In this document: positions 34,380-44,540 of the stretch, one piece after another
How the letters are laid out: the number at the start of each line of letters is the position of its first letter
Numbering within the stretch: position 1 is the first letter of the stretch
From: Nemopilema nomurai
Lineage: Eukaryota > Cnidaria > Scyphozoa > Rhizostomeae > Rhizostomatidae
Assembly: GCA_003864495.1 (NCBI GenBank)
Contig: ML133365.1
Span: forward strand, 1,557,856-1,621,855
Reading direction: 5' to 3'
Length of the DNA: 64,000 nucleotides
Position numbers and translations under genes: made by a program
The notes under the pieces: model-generated
Told to the model about the DNA's origin: nothing
Database searches by the model: none
Seen by the model: the letters and a program-made list of their open reading frames with translations, nothing else

Positions 34380-34823
34380 TTTTCTTGTTGTATATATTTT
34401 CATTTTTAATTAGTTTCTTTGCTTTTGGTTAACCTCTATTCACAGCTGTTTTTTATCTAGTTTTCATCAGGACCTCTCTTCATATGGAAAAATGCCTTTT
34501 TCTATTGAGACAAAAAAGGTTTCCCATCCACTTTCTGAATCTAATAATTTGGCAAAATCTAACTGATTAAAACAAACTTAGCAATCATTGTTTTCCAAAT
34601 GGCTTTTTGTAATTGAAATGTTGGCACATGTTTTTGTACCTTATATACTAATATTCTCTTGGTTGTTCTCTTACTATTTTTATGTAGAAAACTTTTTTTT
34701 TGCACACCAAATAATGTATGTCTTTCCATGTCATCTTTTAGCCTTTATTACCAACTGTCTGATGGTTAATTTTTATTTTTTCACAGAAATATATAAAACA
34801 GAAATATATAAAACAGAAAAATA
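34380..34823. other. spacer between the convergent genes of ISL2EU-C
   Basis: Non-coding, AT-rich. It includes a short direct duplication of an 'aaatatataaaacag' unit at 34785-34815. Both genes of the element end into this spacer, so polyadenylation signals for both are expected here. Confidence 0.5.
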
Positions 34824-36640
34824 TTATCTGATTTTGTCATTATTTAATTTTTTTGTATTGTATGTTCCAAGTAGTTCTGGTAGGACACAAAGCTGAGAGA
34901 ACTTTTCTGCTTTACTAACATTAACATCAAAGAAAGACTTGTTGGGAAAGATTGTCTCAGTATGTGTTTCCTTTAGTGTCCATACTACAAAATGTCCATA
35001 CTTTGTCTCAGACATTGCTAGTTGGCATTGAACTTGAAAATAATACTGATGCTCATGCTTGAGTGCAAATGAGCGGCGTAAAGGCACTATCATGAAATCG
35101 GCTTTGCAAGCATATTCATTCAGTGAAATTTCTCTGCAGCTGTAAGAACATTTGACCTCAAGAACACCTTCCCCACAGCATTCGCAACATATAAAACGAT
35201 CTGGGGAGGTTCCTAAAAATGGCCATTTATGGTTTAAAAGCAACCCTGCCTTGAAAAACTGAAAATTTCTGTGTTCTGCTTCCATGGCTTTTACATAGGC
35301 AGCTACAGCAATGCTCTCCATTTCCAAACCCCAAGCTACAGCGTCACTTGTAAATATGCACTCTGTTGGGTAACATATGGCTTTGATCAGGCTCTTGCTT
35401 GGGTTGCAGACATCAGTACTACAAGCTTGTTTGAATCTTGAAGCCGTGATTCTAACAGACCGGAGCCTAAACCAAAGCTTTGACTGCTTTGCTGTTTCTC
35501 TTTGGATTCCCTGAAGTTGTTCCTCTCACAATACTGGCAGCACAACTTCAGCACATTTCCTCTGAATAACATCAAAGGAGCACCCTGTATTTGAAGGAGA
35601 ATACAACTCTGGTAGATACAGGTTGCTGATGGCTCCAAATGGAACAAAACCTTCATTAAAAGGCTCTGCTATTGACAAAATAGCTGGTCTAGTACCACAC
35701 AAACTAATCTCGTTAAGGAATTCCTTTTGCTTCTTATCTTGACCAGTACAGCAAGCATTTTCCATTTTCTTCTTTTTAACTGGCCCATAACTTTCTCCCT
35801 TACATTTACTACCAAAATTGAAATCTTGCATCTTTCTGGTTGCCCCTTTGAAATCTATTTCAGCAACAGGTAGATAGGGCACTTCTTCAACCGCTTTAGG
35901 CAACAGCTATTTGCACTGTTCTTGGGTACATGTTGTTTCTTCTTTTGTACGATGAAATGCATCTACGTAGAATAACAGTGACGCAACGTGTAAGCAAGCT
36001 TCTCCCAGACCAGCCATACATGTGCAATGAGCTGTTTCTATTTCTCCATCTGCTTTCAAAAGAACCCATTGTTTTAATGGCGTTTTATTTGCATGCTGTA
36101 AATGACGAACCTGTAATAATGAAACAATGGCTTGATTTTATTTGTATTAAATGTCACTAACATAACAATTTGAAATTTTATCAAATAAAAAGATAAAACT
36201 TTTATCATATGGAGCCAACGTGGCATAGTCTCAGATTACTAGTGGCAGCAATTTTTTTCAAGGAAAACAATATTCATGATCAAAAAGTAGACAGCAAATA
36301 AGGAAACAGGCAGAGACAAGAAATCCCAAAAGGCAGTACATCCCTGAAGCTAAGATTTTCTCTAACCTTAAAAAACGATCCCAGATTGTGCTGCTGTCCA
36401 GTTAAAGTGCATATGACACAAAAATTTTTATTTCACCGTGAGACTAAATCGAGTACGCTGATTACGATTATCTTTCTTAGTTACAGCTGTTTCAAAGTCG
36501 ATTTTTTGCTCCAAAATCTGTCATAAGGGATTGGGTCGAGTTTGAAAGGAAGTGACGTAAAGTAGTTGTGTTATTGAAAAGTTTAGATTGCTTTCTAACA
36601 AGAAACAGTACGGCAGAGTTTTACTTGTGACCATGTAATC

Positions 36641-37363
36641 ATGTCGGACAGCGAAAGTTAGAGCTCGATGGCTTCAGTTTTCGAAGAAAGTCAAGAAGAA
36701 GAGCTTATAGGTGCTACTGGTGGGCTTTTTTACCATACCAGAACGAACAACTCGTTTCGTCTGGGGAAAATTCGGACGCGGAGCCAGGCGAAGCTGGCAC
36801 GACGATCGAAAGAGACCAGGCAGATGAGGATGGAATACGGCCTTCCCAACTGCCTGGTCGACGGCGAGGAAGTATTCCTCTGAATGAATGGTGAGTAGGA
36901 TAAATCGTCATTGAGTTTTAAAGTTAAAAATTCCGTATTTGCTTTGCATCGTGGCTGTTTTCAGGTACCATAACCTGATAAAAGTTTTCCAAAAGAGGCC
37001 TAGCCTAGGCTGATGAGTTTTGTGGGCAAAGTTAAAATATGACTTGCCAAAACGAAAACGGCCAGGGGTTGGTTTATATTTTGATTGCTATTAATTCTTA
37101 GATGTGTGTGTGTGGTGTCAAACTGGGCTTCTTGTTGGTGCAAGGGAGTACCAATGCTGCCAAGGAAGTCCATGGGAAGCTTGTACTGCGGCATATCAGA
37201 AGCTTGTTTTTGAGGGCATCACGGACCGGGTGTACTTTGAATCCAAAAATCAAGCTCTTTTTGGTCAGGCTCATCAAGTTAAATGGAGTCGCTTATCTGG
37301 CTTTCTGTGTCTACTTTTGCAGTTGCAGTGGATGCAACATCGGATAAACTTGTCGCCTCAGTA
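36641..37363 (+). pseudogene. P2RX7_C (P2X7 ballast-like) gene of Kolobok-3
   Basis: Exon 1 (36641-36890) begins MSDSES, is acidic and Ser-rich (SGENSDAEPGEAG in one frame) and ends PLNEW at a GTGAGT donor that splits the Trp codon, exactly as in the related gene at 57652. Exon 2 starts near 37102 with CVCG, followed by a shifted frame with LLVGAREYQCCQGSPWEA, the E-x-x-C-C-x motif of the domain. A TAG after codon 6 and two frameshifts break it. The conserved CITxHP and YRxF parts are not recognised downstream. The frame ends at 37363. Confidence 0.6.
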
Positions 37364-38202
37364 GTCGATGGTCTCTCATCAATGTTTGTTCCTTTTATGA
37401 GCTGTGGAGTATATTTCGTACTGGTTTTTAACAAATACTTGTGAATCACGTTTAACTAACAATAAACTTTGAAATGTGAAAGCTATGAAATGAAAATAAT
37501 AAAGAGAAATAATTAAATATGTACACATGTTTTGCTTTTGTTAATCAATTTTCTCGCTTGAATTTTGCATCTGTACCCCATAGAAAGTTTTACTCAAATG
37601 TTTTAAATATTACAGGAGATATTGAATTAGTTTGATTATGTATTGCAATTATTTTAGAAAGTTATCAAACTAACTGAAAAATTAACATCATGGATGTTTT
37701 AATGTACAAAAATGCTGACATTGACATTGGTGAGGCAAGGAGTACCTAATGTAGTAGATTGTCCAGTTACCAAGAACTTGTAGTATCTGTCAAGGTCATC
37801 AGAAGCGGGAGTCTGGAGCCCCCAATACTATATATGCTTTAAAATAGTGTACTGGCGAGGAAGCAATACAATAGGCAGACGCCCCCAAAATGAATTTCGT
37901 TCTGACGACACTGCCTGGTTTGTTATGAAATCTCCGACTGCCCTTTATGTGAATGTTCAATTTGGATTTTCCAAATATCGTCCAAAATTTTTCTTGGATA
38001 CACATAAATAGTTTGTAAAAAACTCTCTACGAAGGGAGTTCATAACGACACTGGTACAGGAATGAAGCACTGCGCATTCACATATAAAGTGTTATGTGGG
38101 TGCCTCCGGGGTTGATGTGGCATCATCGACAACTTACTTCAGGTGTTAAACAATAGGAATTTGATAGGCAGTTATCGAAAACAATATCAAACATATTACT
38201 CA
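37364..38202. other. interior of Kolobok-3, no gene recognised
   Basis: AT-rich DNA in which the body of the transposase gene is expected but absent. A minus-strand ORF at 37799-38005 shows no family motif. Confidence 0.4.
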
Positions 38203-38350
38203 CCATGAGCTTTTGACGCTTGCCAAGTTCTTCGTCTTGTTTTGGTTTGCGGACTGAAGGTACAGCATCTCGTCGAAGAAATGTTTTGGTGTTTTTGGTG
38301 TCAAAAACAGGTATCGAGGAGAACATCAAAACTTGTGCAAAGTTCAACAA
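38203..38350 (-). pseudogene. THAP-tail exon, 5' remnant of the Kolobok-3 transposase
   Basis: The minus frame contains FLRRDAVPSVRKPKQDEEL, and LK/LR-x-x-AVPS is the usual end of a THAP domain. A GTGAGT donor follows at about 38205. The zinc-binding cysteines upstream cannot be recognised, so the finger is degraded or lies in another frame. Its position and strand match the transposase gene of the other Kolobok elements, facing the P2RX7_C gene. Confidence 0.45.
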
Positions 38351-39235
38351 TGCATCAAGCTTCTGTTGGTGCAGCAGTTTTCAGACATTGCTTGAGTAAT
38401 AATAATGCAAAAAACCCCCTCTTGGGGACAACAGTTGTGCCATCACATAGTCAAACCATACAGCAGCTCAGTTCTATTCGAACGATACACAACCACTTTA
38501 CGTCACAGAGGTCATGTGACCGCCTGCCCGACCGCGTTTTTCTTATGACACATTTTGGCCAAAGTGAGTGTCAGAAAACCCCGATTTTCGAGAAAAGTAC
38601 GTCGAAAATGAAAAATCGAAGTTCACCATCGTTACCAGCGATGTTTAGTTGATAGTTTAAGCGAATAAAAATTTTCGTGTCATATGCACTTTAAGATCAT
38701 TTCAACAAAACAAGCTTTGCTGCAATAATTTCAGCAAGTTTACTTTTCTTGCACTAATTTTAGCAAGAAAGCTTTCCTTGCAATAATTGTAGATTTATTC
38801 ATACTAATCTTTGACTTACCATTCCTATCAAAATGCACTTGTCCTTGTAACATTTTGTTTCTGCTTCTAAAACCCATCCAGTCAAGAAGTTGTTATAAGC
38901 TTGTAATGACTTCTTCGCCTTCGTCTCCTTCGCCGTCAGGTAACTTGTTGAATAGACAAGGTAATTAACAATGTCAGTGTAGTCTACGTTAGGTAAGTGT
39001 TTCATGTTCTTGTCAGGAGTAGTTTTTTTCAACAAGTACGGGTCTTCTTCAATGCACTCGAATTTTGATAAGTACCGAGTCTTCGCTGATGCTCCCATCG
39101 ATTGAACGTAGGACGAAAGAAAAATCTTGCTGCTTTGAGTGGCCATGTTTACGTTTTCAAAAAAGCCACCTTGCCCGTCAAGATGGCAGCAGTATTGGAA
39201 ACGAGGCAATAGGGGCTTTATTGCAACCGCTCTAT

Positions 39236-40060
39236 AAAGTCACACTAAGGTGCCCCTGTTAGCCCCATCTGGAATTGAATTTGGTCATAATATCCACTGT
39301 TTTTGCGTAATTTGAAAGATTCCCCATACTTGACAATAGAAAAATCTTTCACAGCTGCTGCAGTGTCAGCAGGATCGAATTCCTTGTACTCTTCAGGGCA
39401 TTTGACCTAGATTATTCCAAAATTATTTCTCTCTCGGCTGTCAGAAACCTTATCATCAGCTGTGGCAGCAAATGTAAAATTTTCAGGAGATATCCAAAGT
39501 CCACAATTAGAAACAGTCTATTGTTAGGTTTCGTGTAATTCTCATAAGCTGCCAGGGCAAATGGTTCATAATAAATTCCATGCTCAAGTTTTCTTTGAAC
39601 ATAACTGTTTGGCTGGTCAACATTTTGCTGCAAGCCGTTGGAAAGATGCAGATGTTTTAATTTTGCCCAAATCATCACATTTGGATGCTGTAAATCGTAG
39701 CCTTTGCTCAGCCATCCAAAGCCTATTTTTGCTCTGCTCAATAGTGGCTGCCTCAATTTCATTTGTCTTCTCACTGCTGACTTTCAAAGAATCTAAGACA
39801 GCTATCTGCTTTTCATCTGTAACATTGTGAACATATTCATCAATATAATTCTCAACAGGTGAAATTGGCAGTAATGGGTAGCCAAAGGTTGTTACAGCAG
39901 TCTGAGCAATACCTTGAACATCAACTGTTGTGTAGACTTTAAACCCATGTGGAAAATGGGCATAGTGGAAAGCAACAGGACTGCCTAATGGCATTGGACC
40001 AAATTTTGTAGGCACTGTGTTGTTGTAATTAGTATCCTTTTTTCGAATCAATCCCTTCAA
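39236..40060 (-). pseudogene. YqaJ nuclease gene of element B, main part
   Basis: Minus frame with KFGPMPLGSPVAFHYAHFP, then the nuclease: LWMAEQRLRFTASKCDDLG (39660-39710), ENYTKPNNRLF, AATADDKVSDSRE and VKCPEEYKEFDPADTAAAV in successive frames, and YYDQIQFQMGLTG at 39260-39300. It breaks at CDFI where ISL2EU-C is inserted and resumes at 32855. Three frameshifts occur (about 39620, 39480, 39415). It is the second gene of the old ISL2EU-type element B, whose transposase is at 21071-28385. Confidence 0.75.
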
Positions 40061-40509
40061 ACGCTTACATTAAAGCATATCATTAACCATTGTACCTCAA
40101 CACTTTCTTGACAGTGATCTTCTTTCATTCATTTGAATGCATCGCATGCTGATATTTCTACTTATCAATATCAATTTCTTGCTGGCACCCAAACATGTTA
40201 CAGTGAATTCTTCAATACTAGATGATTGCTGCATGTACAAAGAGTTAAAAATATAGTTAGCCATGACATAAATTTCATAACCTAATTGGTATTGACAAGG
40301 CCATACTTTATAGGCAGATATCTAACATCTCCCCTCTCTCTCAAAACCTCCCCAAGAACTAGGGCTTGACTCAAAAAATTATTCATAAACCAATATTCTT
40401 CCAAGCAAGCAGTCTACTTATTTATATTTACTAATGATTGACAAAACTATTGAAAGAAGTGACAATACAGAAAATCCATAGAATCAGCTCAAAAAATGTC
40501 TATCTGAGG
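40061..40509. other. no gene recognised; 5' region of the element B YqaJ gene
   Basis: AT-rich. The N-terminal (SWIM) exons of the minus-strand YqaJ gene should lie here or further right, but I could not recognise them. The LINE that starts at about 40510 may have displaced them. Confidence 0.35.
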
Positions 40510-42440
40510 TTGCAGATAGAATATGCGGTAAAAAGAACATATGGAAGCAAACCAAAAATGGATGACAGAAGAAATTTTAGAAATCATGGAAGAAAGAAGA
40601 CTAGCAAAACACGATAACGCAAAATACAGATCGTTAACTAAAACAATTAACGAGAGGTGTAGGAAAGCCAAAAAACAATACTATAAAGAAAAATGTAAAG
40701 AAATTGAAATCTTGGATAAAGCACACAACCCAGCTATGTACCAAAAAATCAAAGAATTAAACCAAAAGCCAAATCAACAACCAACAGCATCAAATCAACA
40801 AATGAGGTAAACTTTTAACAGAAAACGATAGCATTCCAGAAAGATGGGCAGAATATGTTGAAGAATTATACGATGACTTGAGACCAACTATCACAGCAAA
40901 GCAAAGGAACTATCAAAAGGTCAAAATAGAAAAAGAAGAAATCATCAATGTTATAAAACACCTTCCAAAGAACAAAGCAACTGGAGTGGACCAAATCCCT
41001 GCTGAACTGCTACAACATATGGGGGAAGAAGGACTAAACATCATTACCACAATCATAAACGACTGCTATAACATGGGCAACGACTTCCTACAATCTATAT
41101 TTGTAACTATTCCAAAAGTACCTAATACAACTCTATGCAACGAACATCGCACAATCACTCAAATTTCACATGCCTCCAAAATATTACTACAAATCATGAA
41201 AAGAAGAATAACACCTCTGGCAGAAAGAAAACTGGATGAAAGCCAGCTAGGCTTCAGGAAAGGTAAAGGAACAAGAGACGGTATATGCTAACTTTGTATA
41301 CTCAGCGTAAGAATGAAAGAAAAGAAGAAGAAATTATTCATATGCTTTATAGCTATACCAAAGCCTTTGACCGAGTAAAACATCACAAGCTAATCTGAGT
41401 CCTTGTAAAATATGATATTCCACCAGAAGAAATAAGATTAATCACCAACCTATACTGGAACCAAACAGCTGTAGTCAGAACTAACAACGGAACATCAAGA
41501 AGTTTCAACATCAAAAAAGGTGTCCGGCAAGGTTGTATATTATCACCGATCCTATTCAACATGTATAGGGAAGAACTAATCCAAGAAGCATTAGAAGATA
41601 CAAATGGAACCAAAGTAAATGGAATTAAGATCACTAATATTAGATATGCAGACGACAGAATAATCATTGCAGAATCAGAGCAAGAACTCCAACTAATAAC
41701 AAGAAGATTAAACGATACATGCAGGATATATGGGGTGGAATTAAATGCCAAAAAGACAAGAGTGATGGTCATCGAAAAAACACCAGGAACAATAGTAAGA
41801 ATAACATCAGACAACACGATTTTAGAACAAGTGTAAAGCTATTGTTACTTGGGAGCTCTAATCACAGAGGATGGACGCTGCGTTGATGAAATAAGAAAAA
41901 GAATAGCAATGACTAAAATCGCATTTCAACGTAATCAAAAATTATTCAATAGCAACATAAACAGGAAAACAAAACTGAATCTAATCAAGACATATGTATG
42001 GTCAGATTTTACCTATGGATGTAAGGCTTGGACTGTTGCGAAGGAGACGAAAGACAAAATACGGGCGTTTGAGATGTGGTGCTACAGAAGTTTGTTAAAG
42101 ATTGGATGGACTGACAGGGTTAGGAATGAAGACGTTTTAAAAAAATTAAATGTGACTCCTATGCTACTTAACATCATTACAAAAAGGAAGGCGGCACTTT
42201 TTGGTCATGTTGCAAGAGGATCAAGTGGAACCGTTTTCTGTAACATCATTGAGGGGTTCATTGAAGGTAACAGATCCAGGGGAAGACAAAGAAGAACGTG
42301 GGTGGACGACATTAAAGAGTGGGTAAACATCCAGAATTATGGTATGCTGAAAAGGAGTTGTAGTGACAAGGTTTGCTGGAGAGCCATGGATAGCGACCTA
42401 CGGATCATGTAGATGCTACTCGGAATGAATGAATGAATGT
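40510..42440 (+). pseudogene. RTE-like LINE, 5'-truncated, reverse transcriptase
   Basis: The 5' end lies in the linker before RT (NQKWMTEEILEIMEERR, ERCRKAKKQYYKEKC). RT motifs follow: KNKATGVDQIPAELLQ (40975), YTKAFDRVKHH (41355), VRQGCILSPILFNMY (41523), IRYADDRIII (41640) and LNAKKTRVM (41740). The C-terminal region has YLGALITEDG, EMWCYRSLLKI, ALFGHVARG and GRQRRTWVDDI, ending at a stop at 42410. Stops at 40809, 41289, 41398 and 41836 inactivate it. A (GAAT)n tail at 42423-42438 marks the 3' end. It is related to, but clearly distinct from, the LINE at 8464-10922. Confidence 0.85.
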
Positions 42441-42489
42441 TGATGGTGACATGATCTGATATTATTCTGACATATAGATTAGAAAATTT

Positions 42490-42635
42490 CAACTAACCTG
42501 GAACATGTCCTTTGGTTGCACTGGAGACAGGTAAATCTAGCTGAATTGGGCTTGTGTAAGCTATAGCCGACCCCAAGCCTGATATGTCTCCTAGAACAAT
42601 GGATCTTAGAACCTCAAAATCTCCACAATCCTTAA
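42490..42635 (-). pseudogene. exon fragment of unknown gene interrupted by Kolobok-1
   Basis: The minus strand reads DCGDFEVLRSIVLGDISG, then AIAYTSPIQLDLPV and a possible donor near 42499. Across the Kolobok-1 insertion it continues upstream on minus from 50150 as VEGKLEEMFPKLK, in frame when one TTAA is removed. I do not recognise the protein. It may be a host exon or part of another mobile element. Confidence 0.45.
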
Positions 42636-43290
42636 TGTGCTACTGACATGAAAAATGAAAAAAAATAAAAAAACATTTTTATTGCCTAATCCTATCAAGC
42701 TAAGAGCGCTAAATCGAATGGTCTAATTTTTCTTGCATATCTTTTCTTTAATGCACTTATTTCAAGCTCCAAAGTACAGGTTTTCGTTAGTTTTTGTTCG
42801 AATAAAAAAAAGCGGCCAAAGAGGAATTTCAGGAATTCGTGACGTATTCTGGTGTGTTAGTGCATCGACAAGGTCAGATTATCGCGTGCATTTGAAAGGT
42901 GGCAGACATGGAGGATAAAAAAAAGGACCTAAAGGGGGCAAATATTGCTGTGCTGGTGCACCGAACGATACTAACTGTAAGAATAATAGCCATACTCCTG
43001 GAATTTCTATGCATGCTTTCCCGAAAGATGAAAAACAGCGTCGATTGTGGGAACAATTTGTAAGAAGACACAGGGCTGGTTTCACTCAGTCGTCTTTGTC
43101 TGCTCTTTGTTCTATTAATTTCAAACCTAATGATTTTGTAAGACGCGTAGACATCACTTTGGAAAGTACTTCTACTGGCATTACCAGACAGCACAGACTT
43201 TAAATTGGTGCTGTTCCTTCAATTGATGCAGCAGGAAGCGCTCCCGAATCACTTCCCTCCAAGCGTCAGCAAAGGCACCTCAAGAGAAAA

Positions 43291-43960
43291 GTACGTACGA
43301 CACCACTGTTCTCTACTGTAAATGGGGGTTGTAATTATCCATCCAAAAGGATTGCGTTCCTGCCCACAAAAAAAGTTTAGTTGTTTACGAATTTTGTTGT
43401 CGATGTGAAGCTCAGTATGTAGGAGGCACTACTCAAAGATTGGAGGATAGAATAAAGCAGCATGTTCCCACGAGCATAAGGACCAAAACGTCTGCAGAAA
43501 GAGAGCAGCCGCGTCGAAATTGTAAAAGACGCAATGCCCAAATTAATTGCGATTCGGCTATAGGACAACATCTTTTAGAGAGTCCAGATTGCGCCAAAAC
43601 ATACAGTGACGACAATTTTCGTATAATTGGGCAAGCTAGGTCGTCCTTTCACGTAGGTGTTTTGCAGTCTGTCTATATTTCAATGGGAAATCCCATTCTT
43701 TGTAGACAGAAAGAGTTCGTCTTTTCCCTTGGGCTCTTCTAAAGTGAGGTGTTAAATAACGCAGATTGGTCAACTATAACCAATCACACGCTCTGCTTAT
43801 CACCCTCTAGTGTTTTCGATCCGCATCTGGCTATTTATTCGGTCAGTTTTTGGTTATCTTCCGACGTTTGCATACTCTGAGGAGTGTCGGACGAAAAAAG
43901 TACTTTTAAGTATGCAAAAAATAGTTTTGCTTTTTCTAGCAATTGTGAAATTTTGTACCA
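43291..43960 (+). mobile_element. Penelope-like element 3' end with GIY-YIG endonuclease
   Basis: From about 43310 the frame reads NYPSKRIAFLPTKK, one stop, then VVYEFCCRCEAQYVGGTTQR, LEDRIKQHVP, SAIGQHLLESPDCAKTYSDD and LCRQKEFVFSLGLF, ending at 43741. C-x-C-x3-YVGxTxxxLxxRIxQHVP is the GIY-YIG nuclease of Penelope-like elements. The reverse transcriptase is missing (5' truncation). The following 200 bp correspond to the terminal pLTR-like sequence and include a hammerhead ribozyme. It lies in intron 1 of the Kolobok-1 transposase in the same orientation. The exact 3' boundary is uncertain. Confidence 0.85.
43867..43918 (+). ncRNA. type I hammerhead ribozyme of the Penelope-like element
   Basis: Stem I is a perfect 10-bp helix: TTTGCATACT (43867-43876) with AGTATGCAAA (43909-43918). 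The conserved core CTGAGGA (CUGANGA, 43877-43883) is followed by a short stem-loop II (43884-43892, G-C and U-A closing pairs), then GAAA (43893-43896). Stem III is formed by 43896-43900 with 43903-43907. The cleavage dinucleotide UA is at 43907-43908, so self-cleavage is predicted after 43908. Penelope-like retroelements are known to carry hammerheads of this type in their terminal repeats. The stem II of two pairs is short and could weaken activity. Confidence 0.85.
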
Positions 43961-44540
43961 CAAAGCAGTTGTTCACAATTATCCATCCCTCAATTTTGCA
44001 AAATATATATGGTCAACATTGTTGATGGGTAAGGTGTACACATACTTTCTATTATTTACGAATAAAAGAATAGCAGACAGTGCATGATAAAAGACAGTGA
44101 CTCATTATATATTTTCCCAGTGACACAAACAAGGTTGGTTAATGCTTACAAAAAATTTCAATAAGGAAGTTCCCAGCTTGATTGGTTATAGAAGCCAAAC
44201 AATACAATTTTGTGTAACGTTGTTTCTAAAAGACGGTGTTTTGCATGACCACCATGGAAGGCTTTTGCGTGTCTGCAGGAAAAATTATAAAATGCTGTTG
44301 CTGTCTAATAATTAAAACATCATGTGTATGGAAATAGGGTTGTCTTTGCACCTTTTACTGATTCAACCTTTAGAAAAAACGTATAGGGGATTTCACCTGA
44401 GACATAGATATTTCGGTCTGTGTTACAATTAGAGTCTCGGCACGGTGCTAAGGGGTGTGTGTGTTACTTTATATAGCAATACACCAATTTTTCGATGGCT
44501 GCATAACCATGCTCTATGAATTTAAAAACTGCTGCTTTAG
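43961..44540. other. rest of intron 1 of the Kolobok-1 transposase
   Basis: AT-rich, no coding signal. Ends with the acceptor GCTGCTTTAG at 44531-44540 before exon 2. Confidence 0.5.

Larger units (their letters stand above)
36406..38690. mobile_element. Kolobok-type element 3, deleted, with TIRs and TTAA duplication
   Basis: Left end AGTGCATATGACACAAAAAT and right end, in reverse complement, AGTGCATATGACACGAAAAT: a 27-bp TIR with one mismatch. TTAA flanks it on both sides (36402-36405, 38691-38694), the target duplication of Kolobok (and piggyBac). It is 2285 bp and inserted in the intron of the ISL2EU-C YqaJ gene. It contains a P2RX7_C-type gene on plus and a short THAP-tail exon on minus; the transposase core is missing, so it was mobilised in trans or decayed after insertion. 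Confidence 0.85.
34824..39146 (-). pseudogene. SWIM-YqaJ accessory nuclease of ISL2EU-C
   Basis: Exon 1 (39146-38820) starts at an ATG in good context and encodes ASAKTRYLSKFECIEEDPYL, DIVNYLVYSTSYLT and KSLQAYNNFLTGWV, ending at a GTAAGT donor. The next exon starts at about 36130 (…TTATTACAG acceptor): VRHLQHANKTPLKQWVLL, then the SWIM finger AHCTCMAGLGEACLHVASLL. A TAG replaces the expected Trp after EQCK (near 35910). The linker reaches 35526, and the nuclease follows: LWFRLRSVRITASRF, AVAWGLEMESIAVAAY, LGTSPDRFI, GVLEVKCSYSCRE and YYFQVQCQLAMSE, to 34890. Active-site motifs are intact. The big intron holds the Kolobok-3 insertion. No PHD finger is seen in this copy. Confidence 0.8.
32856..39235. 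mobile_element. ISL2EU-type DNA transposon C, two convergent genes, itself invaded
   Basis: The approximate ends share ATACAGCGGTCTCAATA (left, from 32858) and, in reverse complement, ATAGAGCGGTTGCAATA (right, from 39235). Flanks are TATA-rich, so the exact target duplication is ambiguous. The element disrupts the YqaJ gene of element B: the protein pieces on either side join at CDFI / YTFKGMV. Inside are a THAP-DDE transposase on plus (32941-34379) and a SWIM-YqaJ gene on minus (39146-34824) whose intron contains a Kolobok-type element. Without that insert it is about 4.1 kb, close to element A. Confidence 0.75.
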
